Shown here piece after piece: positions 19,146-28,453 of a DNA stretch of 64,000 nt. Position numbers and translations under genes: made by a program. This DNA is from Bacillus taeanensis (GTDB taxonomy: Bacteria; Bacillota; Bacilli; Bacillales; UBA6769): positions 1-64,000 of the forward strand of contig NZ_QOCW01000001.1 in NCBI RefSeq assembly GCF_003318295.1, read 5' to 3'. How positions within the stretch are numbered: the first letter of the stretch is position 1; each line of letters opens with the position of its first letter. The notes beneath the pieces are model-generated. The model worked only from the letters and a program-made list of their open reading frames with translations. It made no database searches and was not told where the DNA came from.

Positions 19146-20102
19146 ATGGTAGGAACATTGAAAAAAGGCTTTTTAGTCGGGCTTAAGACAACGTGGGATT
19201 TAGGAAAAGTTATTTTTCCTGTTACATTAGTTGTAACGATGCTTCAATATACGCCTATTTTAGGTTGGTTTATTTCAATCCTGACACCTTTAATGAAGTG
19301 GATTGGTCTTCCTGGTGAAGCGGCGATTCCGCTTGTAATCGGTAATTTTTTAAACATTTATGCGGCGATCGGTGCGATTTTAACGCTTGATTTAACCGTA
19401 AAACATGTATTTATTTTAGCGGTGATGCTGTCGTTTTCTCATAACCTTTTCATTGAATCAACGGTTGCTGCAAAAGTTGGCGTGAAAATATGGATTGTGA
19501 TGGCGGTAAGAATTGGACTAGCGGTTATATCTGCCTTCTTTATTCATCTAGTTTGGAAGGGCGGCAGTGAGCTTGCAAAGTACGGTTTTATTTCACAAAA
19601 TAATGATGAAGTAAACGGATGGGGGAATATGATCGTACAGGGAGCTGAAAAAGCCGGTTTAGGTGTGCTTCAGCTTGCGATAATTGTCATTCCACTAATG
19701 ATCTTTATCCAAATTTTAAAAGACCTTTCTTGGCTGGATGTGTTTTCAAGGTGGATGGCACCTGTTACAAAAATGCTCGGGATGCGTGAAAATACATCGA
19801 CAACACTTGCGGCAGGCTTATTTTTTGGATTAGCATTTGGAGCAGGTGTGATGATACAGGCGGCAAAAGAAGATAATGTGTCAAAAAAAGACTTGTATTT
19901 AGCATTTATTTTCCTCGTTGCTTGTCATGCGGTTGTCGAGGATACATTATTATTTATTCCACTTGGCATTCCAGTCTGGCCGCTCCTTTTAGTTCGGCTC
20001 GTTGCTGCAATTTTATTAACAATTGTTGTCGCATTTGTGTGGAACCGTATTGGAAAAAAGAAGCTAAACTATCAACGAAAGGAAACAGCTTATGACCATT
20101 AA
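19146..20102 (+). CDS. yvoD: YvoD-like nucleoside-recognition (Gate) domain membrane protein
   Basis: The 318-residue protein has about eight hydrophobic segments and two Gate-type regions, the first with IPLVIGNFLNIYAAIGAIL and the second with TTLAAGLFFGLAFGAGVMI. It corresponds to YvoD of B. subtilis in place and size. Transport of an unknown substrate is plausible from the family, but is not demonstrated. The ribosome site GAGGAG lies in a short GAGAGG/CCTCTC hairpin, which may modulate its translation. The 3' end overlaps ppaX by 11 bases. Confidence 0.8.
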   Translation: MVGTLKKGFLVGLKTTWDLGKVIFPVTLVVTMLQYTPILGWFISILTPLMKWIGLPGEAAIPLVIGNFLNIYAAIGAILTLDLTVKHVFILAVMLSFSHNLFIESTVAAKVGVKIWIVMAVRIGLAVISAFFIHLVWKGGSELAKYGFISQNNDEVNGWGNMIVQGAEKAGLGVLQLAIIVIPLMIFIQILKDLSWLDVFSRWMAPVTKMLGMRENTSTTLAAGLFFGLAFGAGVMIQAAKEDNVSKKDLYLAFIFLVACHAVVEDTLLFIPLGIPVWPLLLVRLVAAILLTIVVAFVWNRIGKKKLNYQRKETAYDH

Positions 20103-20739
20103 TACAATTTTATTTGATCTAGACGGGACATTAATTAATACCAATGATTTAATTATCGCTTCATTTACTCATACGCTCAATCACTATTATCCTGGCGAGT
20201 ATGGCCGCGATGATATTGTAGGATTTATTGGTGAGCCGCTTTATGAAAGCTTTGCCCGTATGAATAAAGAAGGGGCAGACGATATGGTGGCAACCTATCG
20301 GGAGCATAATATTGCAAATCACGATTTATTAGTAACAGAATATGAAGGTGTTTTTCAAACAATTGAAATCCTTCATAAACGAGGTTATAAATTAGGAATT
20401 GTTACAACAAAAATGCGCAATACCGTTGAAATGGGATTAAAGCTGACAAAACTTGATCAATTTTTTGATGTGGTTGTCACACTTGATGATGTTAAAAACG
20501 CAAAACCTCACCCTGAGCCGCTGCAGCAGGCAATGGAGAAGCTTGGTGCTAAACCAGAAGAAACGATGATGGTTGGCGATAGTCAGTATGATATTAAAGG
20601 TGGGAAAAATGCGAATGTAAAAACCGCTGCTGTGGTCTGGACAATAAAAGGAAAGGACTTTTTAGCTGAGTTTAATCCTGACTATATGCTTGAAACGATG
20701 CCTGATTTACTTGATATTGTTGGAGCAAGTGTGAAGTGA
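20092..20739 (+). CDS. ppaX: Pyrophosphatase PpaX (HAD family)
   Basis: The 215-residue HAD hydrolase has motif I DLDGTL (9-14), a motif II threonine in GIVTTK, the lysine in NAKPHPEP and motif IV VGDSQYD. PpaX hydrolyses the inorganic pyrophosphate released when HprK dephosphorylates HPr-Ser-P, so it pulls that reaction forward. Its presence in the hprK operon is the strongest evidence for PpaX rather than phosphoglycolate phosphatase. It overlaps yvoD by 11 bases and yvoF by 4. Confidence 0.93.
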   Translation: MTINTILFDLDGTLINTNDLIIASFTHTLNHYYPGEYGRDDIVGFIGEPLYESFARMNKEGADDMVATYREHNIANHDLLVTEYEGVFQTIEILHKRGYKLGIVTTKMRNTVEMGLKLTKLDQFFDVVVTLDDVKNAKPHPEPLQQAMEKLGAKPEETMMVGDSQYDIKGGKNANVKTAAVVWTIKGKDFLAEFNPDYMLETMPDLLDIVGASVK

Positions 20740-21260
20740 GAAATACGGAGCGTTATCCGGTCAAAGGAACGAACTCGCTTTGGCAGATTTACAAAACCGT
20801 ATCCTTTTTTAAAGTAATGAAAAACTTTACCATTATTCAAATTGCGCGCTACATGCCATTTGTATCGGTAAAAAATGTGTTGTATCGGAAATTTTTAAAG
20901 ATGAAAATTGGCGATCACACTGCGGTAGCGCTTATGGTGATGATGGATATCATGTTTCCTGAGCGAATTACAATTGGGAAAAATACGATTATCGGCTATA
21001 ATACGACCATTCTTACCCATGAATATTTAATAAATGAATATCGTCTCGGTGATGTTGTGGTTGGAAATGAAGTAATGATCGGTGCGAACAGCACGATTTT
21101 ACCAGGGGTAACAATTGGAGATGGGGCTGTTGTTTCAGCAGGCTCGCTCGTTCATAAAGATGTCCCTCCTGGCGCCTTTGTTGGCGGTAATCCAATGAGA
21201 GTTATTTATACGAAAGAAGAAATGGAAAAACGGAGTAAACATAAGGGGTTGTCTCAATAG
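20736..21260 (+). CDS. yvoF: YvoF-like left-handed beta-helix acetyltransferase
   Basis: The 174-residue protein has hexapeptide repeats (ITIGKNTIIGYNTTI, VVGNEVMIGANSTILPGVTIGDGAVVSAGSLV, about 75-155) of the LbH O-acyltransferase family. The substrate is unknown. The GTG start overlaps the ppaX stop by four bases. The last five residues (KGLSQ) and the stop codon are encoded by the end of a dispersed intergenic repeat (21243-21365), so the native C terminus was probably altered by the insertion. Confidence 0.85.
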   Translation: MRNTERYPVKGTNSLWQIYKTVSFFKVMKNFTIIQIARYMPFVSVKNVLYRKFLKMKIGDHTAVALMVMMDIMFPERITIGKNTIIGYNTTILTHEYLINEYRLGDVVVGNEVMIGANSTILPGVTIGDGAVVSAGSLVHKDVPPGAFVGGNPMRVIYTKEEMEKRSKHKGLSQ

Positions 21261-21365
21261 GGTCTGCCCCCCATAACCTCACACAAGGTGTAGATGCGTT
21301 TTATAAATCGCATACTATATATGAGGCGGGGAGAGTCGGGCTCTATGCTTTTGAGACATCCCCTT
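21243..21365 (-). repeat. Dispersed palindromic repeat, copy A (MITE-like)
   Basis: 123 bp bounded by AAGGGG and CCCCTT with terminal repeats containing TGTCTCA/TGAGACA. Its reverse complement aligns along its full length with the element at 30071-30194. The core is a near-palindrome (ATGCG...CGCAT around TTTATAAA). There is no open frame. It overlaps the end of yvoF. Confidence 0.8.
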
Positions 21366-21443
21366 GTTTCTTATTTTCTATATTAGCTTTTATGGTAGTA
21401 TTTAGATATTGATAAGTTTGTCAAAATTTTTACATAGTTTCGG

Positions 21444-21472
21444 TTGACGGTGATGAAAATGACGTGTAGACT
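21444..21472 (+). promoter_or_regulatory. Sigma-A promoter of the histidine operon
   Basis: TTGACG (21444-21449), 17-base spacer, TAGACT (21467-21472), about 65 bases before hisZ. The leader shows no T-box specifier structure that I can recognise and no terminator, so tRNA-His attenuation is not supported here. Confidence 0.65.
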
Positions 21473-21536
21473 ACTAATAAAGTTCTTTATTTTGGTAGCA
21501 CATTAGCGAACTAAAGTGCAGAGGAGTGAACGAGTC

Positions 21537-22721
21537 GTGTCAAAACCATTCGTATTTGAAAAACCTTTAGGTATGCGTGATACGCTTCCTTTACTATATG
21601 AAACAAAGAAAAAAATTCGCAATAAAATTGAACGTGTGATTCAAAGCTGGGGTTATCAATTTATTCAAACACCAACACTTGAATATTACGATACAGTTGG
21701 GTCAGCTTCATCAACACTTGAGCAGCAGCTGTTTAAGCTTTTGGATCAGCAGGGGAAAACACTTGTCTTAAGACCGGATATGACAGCGCCAATCGCCCGG
21801 GTGGCAGGTTCAAGCTTAAAAGAAGTAACATACCCGCTTCGCCTTGCGTATGACACGCAGTTATTTCGCGCCCAGCAGCGTGAAGGCGGTCGTCCTGCCG
21901 AGTATGAGCAAATTGGTGTTGAGTTAATTGGTGATGGAACAGGCAGTGCCGATGCTGAAGTAATCAGCTTAATGGTCTCGATCTTTAAAGAAACAGGCTT
22001 AAAAGATTTTCAAGTTGCAATCGGACATGTTGGCTTTATTAATTCATTATTTGTTGATATTGTCGGCAATCAGGAGCGCGCGGATATTTTGCGCCGCTAT
22101 TTATATGAGCGCAATTATGTTGGTTTTAAACAGCATGTAAAAAGTTTGCAGCTTTCTTCTATTGATAAGCGCCGTTTACTCTCATTATTAGAGCTTCGCG
22201 GCGGGAAAGATGCGATTGCAAAAGCGTATGAAGTTTTTGGTGAAAGTGATCGTGACGGAACGATTGAACAGCTGGCAGCACTTTGGGATGTGCTTGAAAG
22301 CTACGGTGTCACTGATCATGTGAAAATTGATTTTACACTTGTTCGTCATATTAATTACTATACAGGGATTGTGTTTGAAGCATATGGAAGCAATCTTGGC
22401 TATGCGTTAAGCGGCGGCGGTCGCTATGATCAGCTGTTAGAAAAATTTAACCGCCCGGCGCAGGCAACAGGGTTTGGGATTCGGTTAGATCATTTAATTG
22501 AAGCACTTGGCATGACAGAAGAAGAGCCGGAAATTACGTGTGTCATCTTTAGTCCAGAGCGCCGTTCTGAAGCGATTGATCTTGCTGCTAAAAAGCGCCG
22601 CGAAGGAGAACGCGTTGTGCTTCAAGATCTTACCGGTATCGGCGATTTAGATGCAGTAACAGAGCGGTTTTCAGAAGTCGTTTATTGTATTGGGAAAGCA
22701 GGCAAGGGGGTCACATCATGA
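21537..22721 (+). CDS. hisZ: ATP phosphoribosyltransferase regulatory subunit HisZ
   Basis: A 394-residue class II aminoacyl-tRNA-synthetase-like protein, a HisRS paralogue without tRNA charging activity. It is required with the short form of HisG. The [12 protein letters not shown] start, TLEYYDTVG and GGGRYDQLL are typical. GTG at 21537 is chosen over an upstream in-frame codon at 21516 because AGGAGTG lies eight bases before it and the product then aligns with HisZ N termini. It is the first gene of hisZGDBHAFI and overlaps hisG by four bases (ATGA). Confidence 0.95.
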   Translation: MSKPFVFEKPLGMRDTLPLLYETKKKIRNKIERVIQSWGYQFIQTPTLEYYDTVGSASSTLEQQLFKLLDQQGKTLVLRPDMTAPIARVAGSSLKEVTYPLRLAYDTQLFRAQQREGGRPAEYEQIGVELIGDGTGSADAEVISLMVSIFKETGLKDFQVAIGHVGFINSLFVDIVGNQERADILRRYLYERNYVGFKQHVKSLQLSSIDKRRLLSLLELRGGKDAIAKAYEVFGESDRDGTIEQLAALWDVLESYGVTDHVKIDFTLVRHINYYTGIVFEAYGSNLGYALSGGGRYDQLLEKFNRPAQATGFGIRLDHLIEALGMTEEEPEITCVIFSPERRSEAIDLAAKKRREGERVVLQDLTGIGDLDAVTERFSEVVYCIGKAGKGVTS

Positions 22722-23359
22722 AAGAGCAGTTAACAATTGCAATGCCAAAAGGACGTATTTTTATTGAGGCCGTTGAGCTGCTGCGAAAGGCAGGTTATGA
22801 TTTGCCGCCGGAATTTGATGATTCAAGAAAATTAATTCTTGATATTAAACAGGAAAATATGCGTTTTATTTTAGCGAAGCCGATGGATGTTCCTACATAT
22901 GTTGAACATGGTGTGGCGGATATCGGAATTGCCGGAAAAGATGTTATGCTTGAAGAAGAGCGTGACGTGTATGAAGTGCTTGATCTTAAAATTAGTGAAT
23001 GTTACTTAGCGGTGGCAGGGCTTCCGAATACAAAAATTCAAGATGTTGCCCCGAAAGTCGCGACGAAATATCCAACCGTTGCTTCAAAATATTTCCGCGA
23101 ACAGGGCGAGCAGGTTGAAATTATTAAATTGAACGGATCAATTGAGCTTGCACCGTTAATTGGCTTAGCTGATCGCATCGTTGATATTGTTTCAACAGGC
23201 CGAACGTTAAAAGAAAATGGTCTTGTCGAACTTGAGCATATTGTGGATATTACTTCCCGTCTTATTGTCAATCCAGCAAGCTACCGCATGAAGTCAACAG
23301 AAATTGACGATATGGTTGACCGTTTATCGGTACTGATTGAAGGAGAAGATGCATCATGA
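22718..23359 (+). CDS. hisG: ATP phosphoribosyltransferase, short catalytic form
   Basis: The 213-residue enzyme catalyses the first committed step of histidine synthesis, joining ATP and PRPP. It lacks the C-terminal regulatory domain of long HisG forms, in agreement with the hisZ gene next to it. Motifs: TIAMPKGRI near the N terminus, the PRPP-binding [14 protein letters not shown] (about 160). The start ATG lies in the hisZ stop region (ATGA); the open frame further upstream lies inside hisZ. Confidence 0.97.
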   Translation: MKEQLTIAMPKGRIFIEAVELLRKAGYDLPPEFDDSRKLILDIKQENMRFILAKPMDVPTYVEHGVADIGIAGKDVMLEEERDVYEVLDLKISECYLAVAGLPNTKIQDVAPKVATKYPTVASKYFREQGEQVEIIKLNGSIELAPLIGLADRIVDIVSTGRTLKENGLVELEHIVDITSRLIVNPASYRMKSTEIDDMVDRLSVLIEGEDAS

Positions 23360-24636
23360 AAATACTTGCTGTAGAGAACACAGTTTCCTTAAAACGCGAT
23401 ATCGAGCAGGGAACAGACTCCCAAAGAGAAGCAGTTTTAGAAATTATCGAGCGCGTCAAAGCAGAAGGTGACACTGCTCTTTATCAATTTACTGAAAAGT
23501 TTGACGGTGTGAATCTTTCTTCTTTAAAAGTAACCGAAGAAGAATTTGAAAAGGCGTATCAACTTATCGATGAAGAACTTGTTGGTTATATTCGTGAAGC
23601 GGCGTCCAATATTCGTGATTTTCATGAAAAACAAAAGCGCAACTCGTGGTTTACAACAAATCCAGACGGCACCATGCTTGGTCAAAAAATCACCCCGCTT
23701 GATTCAGTTGGTGTTTACGTACCAGGGGGGACGGCTGCCTATCCTTCGTCTGTTCTGATGAATGTTCTGCCGGCTCAAGCAGCAGGTGTTGAACGAATTG
23801 TGATGGTTTCACCTCCTTCAAAGGAAGGAACACTGCCGGCGGGTGTACTCGTTGCCGCTCGTGAAGTTGGCGTAACCGAAATTTATAAAGTTGGCGGTGC
23901 CCAAGGGGTTGCGGCCCTTGCGTATGGAACGGAAACGATTCAGCCTGTTGATAAAATCGTTGGACCCGGAAATATTTATGTGGCACTCGCAAAGCGTGAA
24001 GTGTTCGGACACGTTGATATTGATATGATTGCAGGACCGAGTGAAATTGTTGTGCTCGCAGATGAAACAGCAAAAGCGGATGCTGTTGCAGCCGATTTAT
24101 TATCACAAGCAGAACATGATATGCGTGCCTCAGCTGTACTTGTAACGCCTTCGCAAAAACTTGCTGAAGAAGCAGCAGAAGAAGTAAACCGTCAGCTTGA
24201 AACATTACCGCGAAAAGAAATTGCTGCAGCATCGATTCGTGATTACGGAGCGGCTTACGTAACGAAAGACCTAGAAGAAGCGATAAAAGTAGTCAATGAA
24301 CTGGCCCCTGAGCATTTAGAAGTGATTATTGAGGACCCGATGAGTATTCTTAGCGATATTCGACATGCAGGCGCAATTTTCTTAGGACCATACAGCTCAG
24401 AACCTGTTGGCGACTATTTTGCAGGACCAAATCATGTGCTGCCGACAAACGGCACAGCGCGTTTTTCAAGTCCATTAAATGTGGATGATTTTCAAAAGAA
24501 ATCAAGCATTATTTCTTACAGCAAAAAAGCGATTGACGAAAATGGCTATAAAATTGCCACCCTTGCTAGATTAGAAGGTCTTGAAGCACACGCAAGAGCG
24601 GTTGAAGTACGATTAGTGGAGGAGAAGAAGAAATGA
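23356..24636 (+). CDS. hisD: Histidinol dehydrogenase
   Basis: The 426-residue enzyme oxidises L-histidinol to histidine in two NAD-dependent steps and binds zinc. Typical sequences are [37 protein letters not shown] and the metal/catalytic region LLSQAEHD, and GPNHVLPT near the C terminus. Four-base ATGA overlaps link it to hisG before and hisB after. Confidence 0.97.
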   Translation: MKILAVENTVSLKRDIEQGTDSQREAVLEIIERVKAEGDTALYQFTEKFDGVNLSSLKVTEEEFEKAYQLIDEELVGYIREAASNIRDFHEKQKRNSWFTTNPDGTMLGQKITPLDSVGVYVPGGTAAYPSSVLMNVLPAQAAGVERIVMVSPPSKEGTLPAGVLVAAREVGVTEIYKVGGAQGVAALAYGTETIQPVDKIVGPGNIYVALAKREVFGHVDIDMIAGPSEIVVLADETAKADAVAADLLSQAEHDMRASAVLVTPSQKLAEEAAEEVNRQLETLPRKEIAAASIRDYGAAYVTKDLEEAIKVVNELAPEHLEVIIEDPMSILSDIRHAGAIFLGPYSSEPVGDYFAGPNHVLPTNGTARFSSPLNVDDFQKKSSIISYSKKAIDENGYKIATLARLEGLEAHARAVEVRLVEEKKK

Positions 24637-25220
24637 CACGTGAAGCATCGATTGAACGCAATACAAATGAAACGCAAATAAAGCTTTCATTAAACATAGA
24701 TGGTGAAGGACAAGGAGAGCTTGAAACAGGAGTTCCATTTATGACCCATATGCTTGATCTTTTTCGCAAGCACGGGCAGTTTGATTTAAATATTGCTGCA
24801 AACGGTGATACAGAAATTGATGATCATCATACAACAGAAGATATCGGCATTTGTCTTGGACATGCGTTAAAAGAAGCGCTTGGCGATAAAAAGGGAATTA
24901 AACGATATGGTAGTGCATTTGTACCGATGGATGAGGCGCTTGCGCAAGTTGTTGTTGACTTAAGCAACCGCCCGCACCTTGAGTTTCGCGGCGAACTTCC
25001 AAGTCAAAAAGTAGGCACATTTGATACAGAAAATGTGCATGAATTTTTATGGAAATTAGCACTTGAAGCACGTATGAACCTTCATGTTATCGTTCATTAC
25101 GGCCACAACACGCATCATATTATTGAAGCAGTATTTAAAGCATTAGGACGTGCGCTTGATGAAGCAACAAGCATTGATCCTCGCGTTAAAGGTGTGCCTT
25201 CCACAAAGGGGATGTTATAA
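24633..25220 (+). CDS. hisB: Imidazoleglycerol-phosphate dehydratase
   Basis: The 195-residue enzyme dehydrates imidazoleglycerol phosphate. Manganese-binding motifs DDHHTTED (near 65) and [12 protein letters not shown] (near 150) are present. It is the monofunctional form with no phosphatase domain. hisH starts directly after its stop. The operon lacks hisC and histidinol-phosphate phosphatase, so these steps must be encoded elsewhere, as in B. subtilis. Confidence 0.97.
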   Translation: MTREASIERNTNETQIKLSLNIDGEGQGELETGVPFMTHMLDLFRKHGQFDLNIAANGDTEIDDHHTTEDIGICLGHALKEALGDKKGIKRYGSAFVPMDEALAQVVVDLSNRPHLEFRGELPSQKVGTFDTENVHEFLWKLALEARMNLHVIVHYGHNTHHIIEAVFKALGRALDEATSIDPRVKGVPSTKGML

Positions 25221-25853
25221 ATGATCGGCATTGTTGATTACGGAATGGGCAATCTTCACAGTGTTAGTAAAGCACTTGAACGTTTAAATTATGACTATGT
25301 TCTGTCCGATAACCCAGAAGAATTAAAAGAAGCGAAAGGATTAATTTTACCAGGTGTAGGAGCATTTAAAGACGCTGTTGAAGCATTAGAGTTTACAGGA
25401 TTAAAACAGTTTGTTGAAGACTATGTCGCAGAAGGAAAGCCGCTTCTTGGTATTTGCCTTGGCATGCAGCTGTTATTTGAAGAAAGCGAAGAAAATGGCT
25501 TTTCAAAAGGATTTGGTTTTTTACCGGGACGTGTCGAGCGCTTCTCGGGGGCGACACAAGACGGTGAAGCGTATAAAGTGCCACATATGGGTTGGAATTA
25601 TTTGCATTTCAATGATCCGAGTTCTGTTCTTTTAAAAGGCTTAAAAGAAGATTACGTATACTTTGTGCACTCGTACGTTGTTAAGACGAAGAATGTGGAT
25701 GTCACACTTGCAAGTGCTGATTATTATGATGTTAAAGTGCCGGCGGTTGTTGGACGTGAAAATGTTTTCGGTACACAATTTCACCCTGAAAAAAGCAGTA
25801 AAACCGGTCTTGCGATTTTACAAAACTATGCAGATTTTATTGAAGGAAAATAA
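25221..25853 (+). CDS. hisH: Imidazole glycerol phosphate synthase, glutaminase subunit
   Basis: A 210-residue class I glutamine amidotransferase. The nucleophile Cys lies in LGICLGMQLLF (near 80), and the catalytic His/Glu in GTQFHPEKS (near 186). It feeds ammonia to HisF. Its stop is 25 bases before hisA. Confidence 0.97.
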   Translation: MIGIVDYGMGNLHSVSKALERLNYDYVLSDNPEELKEAKGLILPGVGAFKDAVEALEFTGLKQFVEDYVAEGKPLLGICLGMQLLFEESEENGFSKGFGFLPGRVERFSGATQDGEAYKVPHMGWNYLHFNDPSSVLLKGLKEDYVYFVHSYVVKTKNVDVTLASADYYDVKVPAVVGRENVFGTQFHPEKSSKTGLAILQNYADFIEGK

Positions 25854-25878
25854 GCAGTGCTGAAAGGGGCAAAAAATA

Positions 25879-26610
25879 ATGTCATTTACAATCTATCCAG
25901 CGATTGATATGCGCGGTGGTAAGTGTGTTCGATTACTGCAGGGCGATTATAATCAAGAAACAGTTTACGGTGACTCACCGTTTGATATGGCGAAACAATT
26001 TGTTGAACAAGGAGCAGACTGGATTCACATGGTCGATCTTGACGGGGCGAAAGCAGGGAAACGTGTCAACCATGAATATGTGCTTCAAGTTGCAAAAGAG
26101 CTTCCTGCGAAAGTGCAAATCGGCGGCGGAATCCGTAATGAGGAAGATGTGGCGTTTTACTTAGAGAAGGGTGTTGACCGCGTCATTTTAGGAAGCAGTG
26201 CGATTTCAGATCCTGACTTTGTAAAAAAGATGTTAAAACAGTATGGTGAAAAAATTGCGATCGGTATTGATGCACGTGACGGCTATGTGGCGGTTGAAGG
26301 CTGGTTAAAAACTTCAGAAGTAACAGCAGAAGAGCTAGCGCTTGAACTAAAAGAACATGGGGCAGAAGTGTTTATTTTCACAGACATTTCAAAAGACGGT
26401 ACATTGTCTGGTCCAAATGTTGAAGCAATTGTTAAGCTTGCAGAAGCAACGGGAAAAGAAGTAATTGCTTCCGGCGGTGTTAGTCAGTTATCTGACCTTG
26501 AAGTGCTTTCTGAAAGCAAAGAGAAAGGTGTTGGCGGTGCAATTGTCGGTAAGGCGCTTTATACAAACCAATTCTCACTTTCTGATGCGTTAAGAAAGGT
26601 GAATGTGTAA
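25879..26610 (+). CDS. hisA: ProFAR isomerase HisA
   Basis: The 243-residue (beta-alpha)8 barrel isomerises phosphoribosylformimino-AICAR phosphate. Catalytic Asp residues lie in [13 protein letters not shown] (Asp8) and [14 protein letters not shown] (near 129). Phosphate-binding loops IGGGIRN and ASGGVS are visible. The stop overlaps the hisF start by one base (TAATG). Confidence 0.97.
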   Translation: MSFTIYPAIDMRGGKCVRLLQGDYNQETVYGDSPFDMAKQFVEQGADWIHMVDLDGAKAGKRVNHEYVLQVAKELPAKVQIGGGIRNEEDVAFYLEKGVDRVILGSSAISDPDFVKKMLKQYGEKIAIGIDARDGYVAVEGWLKTSEVTAEELALELKEHGAEVFIFTDISKDGTLSGPNVEAIVKLAEATGKEVIASGGVSQLSDLEVLSESKEKGVGGAIVGKALYTNQFSLSDALRKVNV

Positions 26611-27368
26611 TGCTTACAAAACGAATTATTCCTTGTTTAGATGTAAAAGAAGGACGCGTTGTAAAGGGCATTCAGTTTGTTGGTCTTCGCGATGCCGGTG
26701 ATCCTGTTGAGCTTGCCGCATTTTACGATGAAGAAGGAGCAGATGAGCTTGTCTTTTTAGATATTTCAGCTTCCCATGAAGGACGGAAGACAATGGTTGA
26801 TGTTGTTCGTGAAGTAGCGGCAACACTTGCGATTCCTTTTACAGTTGGCGGCGGTATTAACGCGTTAGAAGATATGAAACGCGTGCTTCGCGCTGGTGCT
26901 GATAAAGTATCGGTAAATACAGCAGCGGTTCTAAATCCCGAACTTATTAAAGAAGGTGCCGACTATTTTGGCTCTCAATGTATTGTTGTTGCGATTGATG
27001 CGAAATACGATGAAGAGTTGAATTCTTGGCGCGTTTATACACACGGCGGCCGTAAGCCGACAGAATGGGAAGTTGTCGAATGGGCAAAACATGCGGTAAG
27101 TCTTGGCGCGGGAGAAATTTTACTTACAAGTATGGATCAAGACGGCTCGAAAACAGGCTTTAATAATACCTTAACAAAAGCGGTAAGCGAAGCAACTTCT
27201 GTACCGGTCATTGCTTCAGGCGGTGCAGGAAATGCCGAGCATTTTTATGACACATTTACAGAAGGAAAAGCGGATGCTGCATTAGCTGCGTCAATTTTCC
27301 ATTATAAAGAAACGTCTGTTACAGCTGTAAAAGATTATTTAAAGAAACAAGGGGTGACGATTCGATGA
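26610..27368 (+). CDS. hisF: Imidazole glycerol phosphate synthase, cyclase subunit
   Basis: A 252-residue barrel enzyme homologous to HisA. Catalytic Asp residues are in [12 protein letters not shown] (Asp11) and [11 protein letters not shown] (near 130). It uses ammonia from HisH to make imidazole glycerol phosphate and AICAR. It is linked by one- and four-base overlaps to hisA and hisI. Confidence 0.97.
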   Translation: MLTKRIIPCLDVKEGRVVKGIQFVGLRDAGDPVELAAFYDEEGADELVFLDISASHEGRKTMVDVVREVAATLAIPFTVGGGINALEDMKRVLRAGADKVSVNTAAVLNPELIKEGADYFGSQCIVVAIDAKYDEELNSWRVYTHGGRKPTEWEVVEWAKHAVSLGAGEILLTSMDQDGSKTGFNNTLTKAVSEATSVPVIASGGAGNAEHFYDTFTEGKADAALAASIFHYKETSVTAVKDYLKKQGVTIR

Positions 27369-28006
27369 TAAACGTAAATGAACTAAAATTTGATGAAAAA
27401 GGTTTAATTCCAGCGGTTGTTCAAGATGCAGCAAGTAAAGAAGTGTTAACCGTTGCTTATATGAATGAAGAGTCACTCACAAAATCATTAGAGACAAAAG
27501 AAACATGGTTTTACAGCCGTTCTCGTCAAGAGCTATGGCATAAAGGAGCAACCTCAGGAAATACACAGCGTATTGTCGATATGCGCTATGATTGTGATCA
27601 AGACGCACTTGTTGTGTTAGTAACGCCGAGTGGTCCAGCTTGCCATACAGGAAGCTACAGTTGTTTTTCTAAGTCTTTGTTAAATGAAGAAGCGGCAGTT
27701 AGGGAAAATCGCTTTGATATTGTGAACGAATTAGAAACAGTAATTGCTAAGCGTGAAGCGGAACGACCTGAAGGGGCTTATACAACATACTTATTTGAAA
27801 AAGGTGTTGATAAAATTTTAAAGAAGGTTGGCGAAGAAGCTGGCGAAGTGATTATTGCAGCAAAAAATCGCGATCCTGAAGAATTAAAGTGGGAAGTAGC
27901 TGATTTACTTTATCACCTGCTCGTATTACTTCGTGAACAAAAACTGCCGCTTGATGATGTGTTACAAGTGTTAGAAGAGCGTCATAAACCGAAAGAAGAG
28001 AAGTAA
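27365..28006 (+). CDS. hisI: Bifunctional phosphoribosyl-AMP cyclohydrolase/phosphoribosyl-ATP pyrophosphatase
   Basis: The 213-residue fusion has an N-terminal cyclohydrolase (HisI; metal region [12 protein letters not shown] and CHTGSYSCF) and a C-terminal pyrophosphatase (His[28 protein letters not shown]). It carries out steps two and three of histidine synthesis. Its final codons (KEEK and stop) lie in a 38-bp palindrome shared with the end of the convergent lipoprotein gene. Confidence 0.97.
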   Translation: MINVNELKFDEKGLIPAVVQDAASKEVLTVAYMNEESLTKSLETKETWFYSRSRQELWHKGATSGNTQRIVDMRYDCDQDALVVLVTPSGPACHTGSYSCFSKSLLNEEAAVRENRFDIVNELETVIAKREAERPEGAYTTYLFEKGVDKILKKVGEEAGEVIIAAKNRDPEELKWEVADLLYHLLVLLREQKLPLDDVLQVLEERHKPKEEK

Positions 28007-28029
28007 GCATATGCTTATTTCTCTTCTTT
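27992..28029. terminator. 38-bp palindrome: bidirectional terminator inside both gene ends
   Basis: Arms 27992-28010 and 28011-28029 are complementary except at one position. Stop codons of hisI (28004-28006) and of the minus-strand lipoprotein (28015-28017) both lie in it. TTTCTCTTCTTTT follows on each strand, so it can terminate both transcripts. Confidence 0.8.
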
Positions 28030-28209
28030 TAGTTTAGCTTTTTCTTCTTTTGTATTATATTTTACATTTTTAAGGTCGGTATCATTTTCTTCATATTGTT
28101 TATTTTCACCGTATTGAATATCGCCTTCTCCTGCAGCAGGTTCTTCAGTGCTGCAGCCTGTTATTGTAAGGAAAGAAGCGATAATAGCAAATAAAAATAT
28201 CTTTTTCAT
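28015..28209 (-). CDS. Small lipoprotein, 64 residues
   Basis: A signal peptide with lipobox (MKKIFLFAIIASFLTITGC) is followed by a short, highly charged tail of about 45 residues rich in Glu, Lys and Asn. It would be lipid-anchored on the outer face of the membrane. Function is unknown. The ATG follows a strong TGGAGGA. It converges on the his operon and ends with KEEK, as does HisI, because both ends come from the same palindrome. Confidence 0.8.
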   Translation of the reverse strand: MKKIFLFAIIASFLTITGCSTEEPAAGEGDIQYGENKQYEENDTDLKNVKYNTKEEKAKLKEEK

Positions 28210-28453
28210 AGAAAATCCTCCAGTATTCTCGTTTTCATTTACATGATGTCAACCTGCCTGCTTGTAACATTCGTTGAAAGTGTACAAAGGAACAATTTCG
28301 CACGAATGAGTCAAAATCAACATATCCATCTTGGAATGTTAAGTCTATCTATATTGTTTACGAGCGATTTGAAAATATCCTTGTCCATGATGTTGAAAAT
28401 GTTGTAAATGTGTTATACTTTCAAAGGTATGATTAAATGAAATGGAGGCCAGC

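Noticed and set aside
21473..21536. T-box or attenuator upstream of hisZ
   Set aside because: The leader is only about 60 bases and has no T-box consensus or terminator hairpin.
23690..24232. 180-codon minus-strand frame inside hisD
   Set aside because: Gln/Leu-rich shadow of an intact, well-recognised gene; no ribosome site or known domain.
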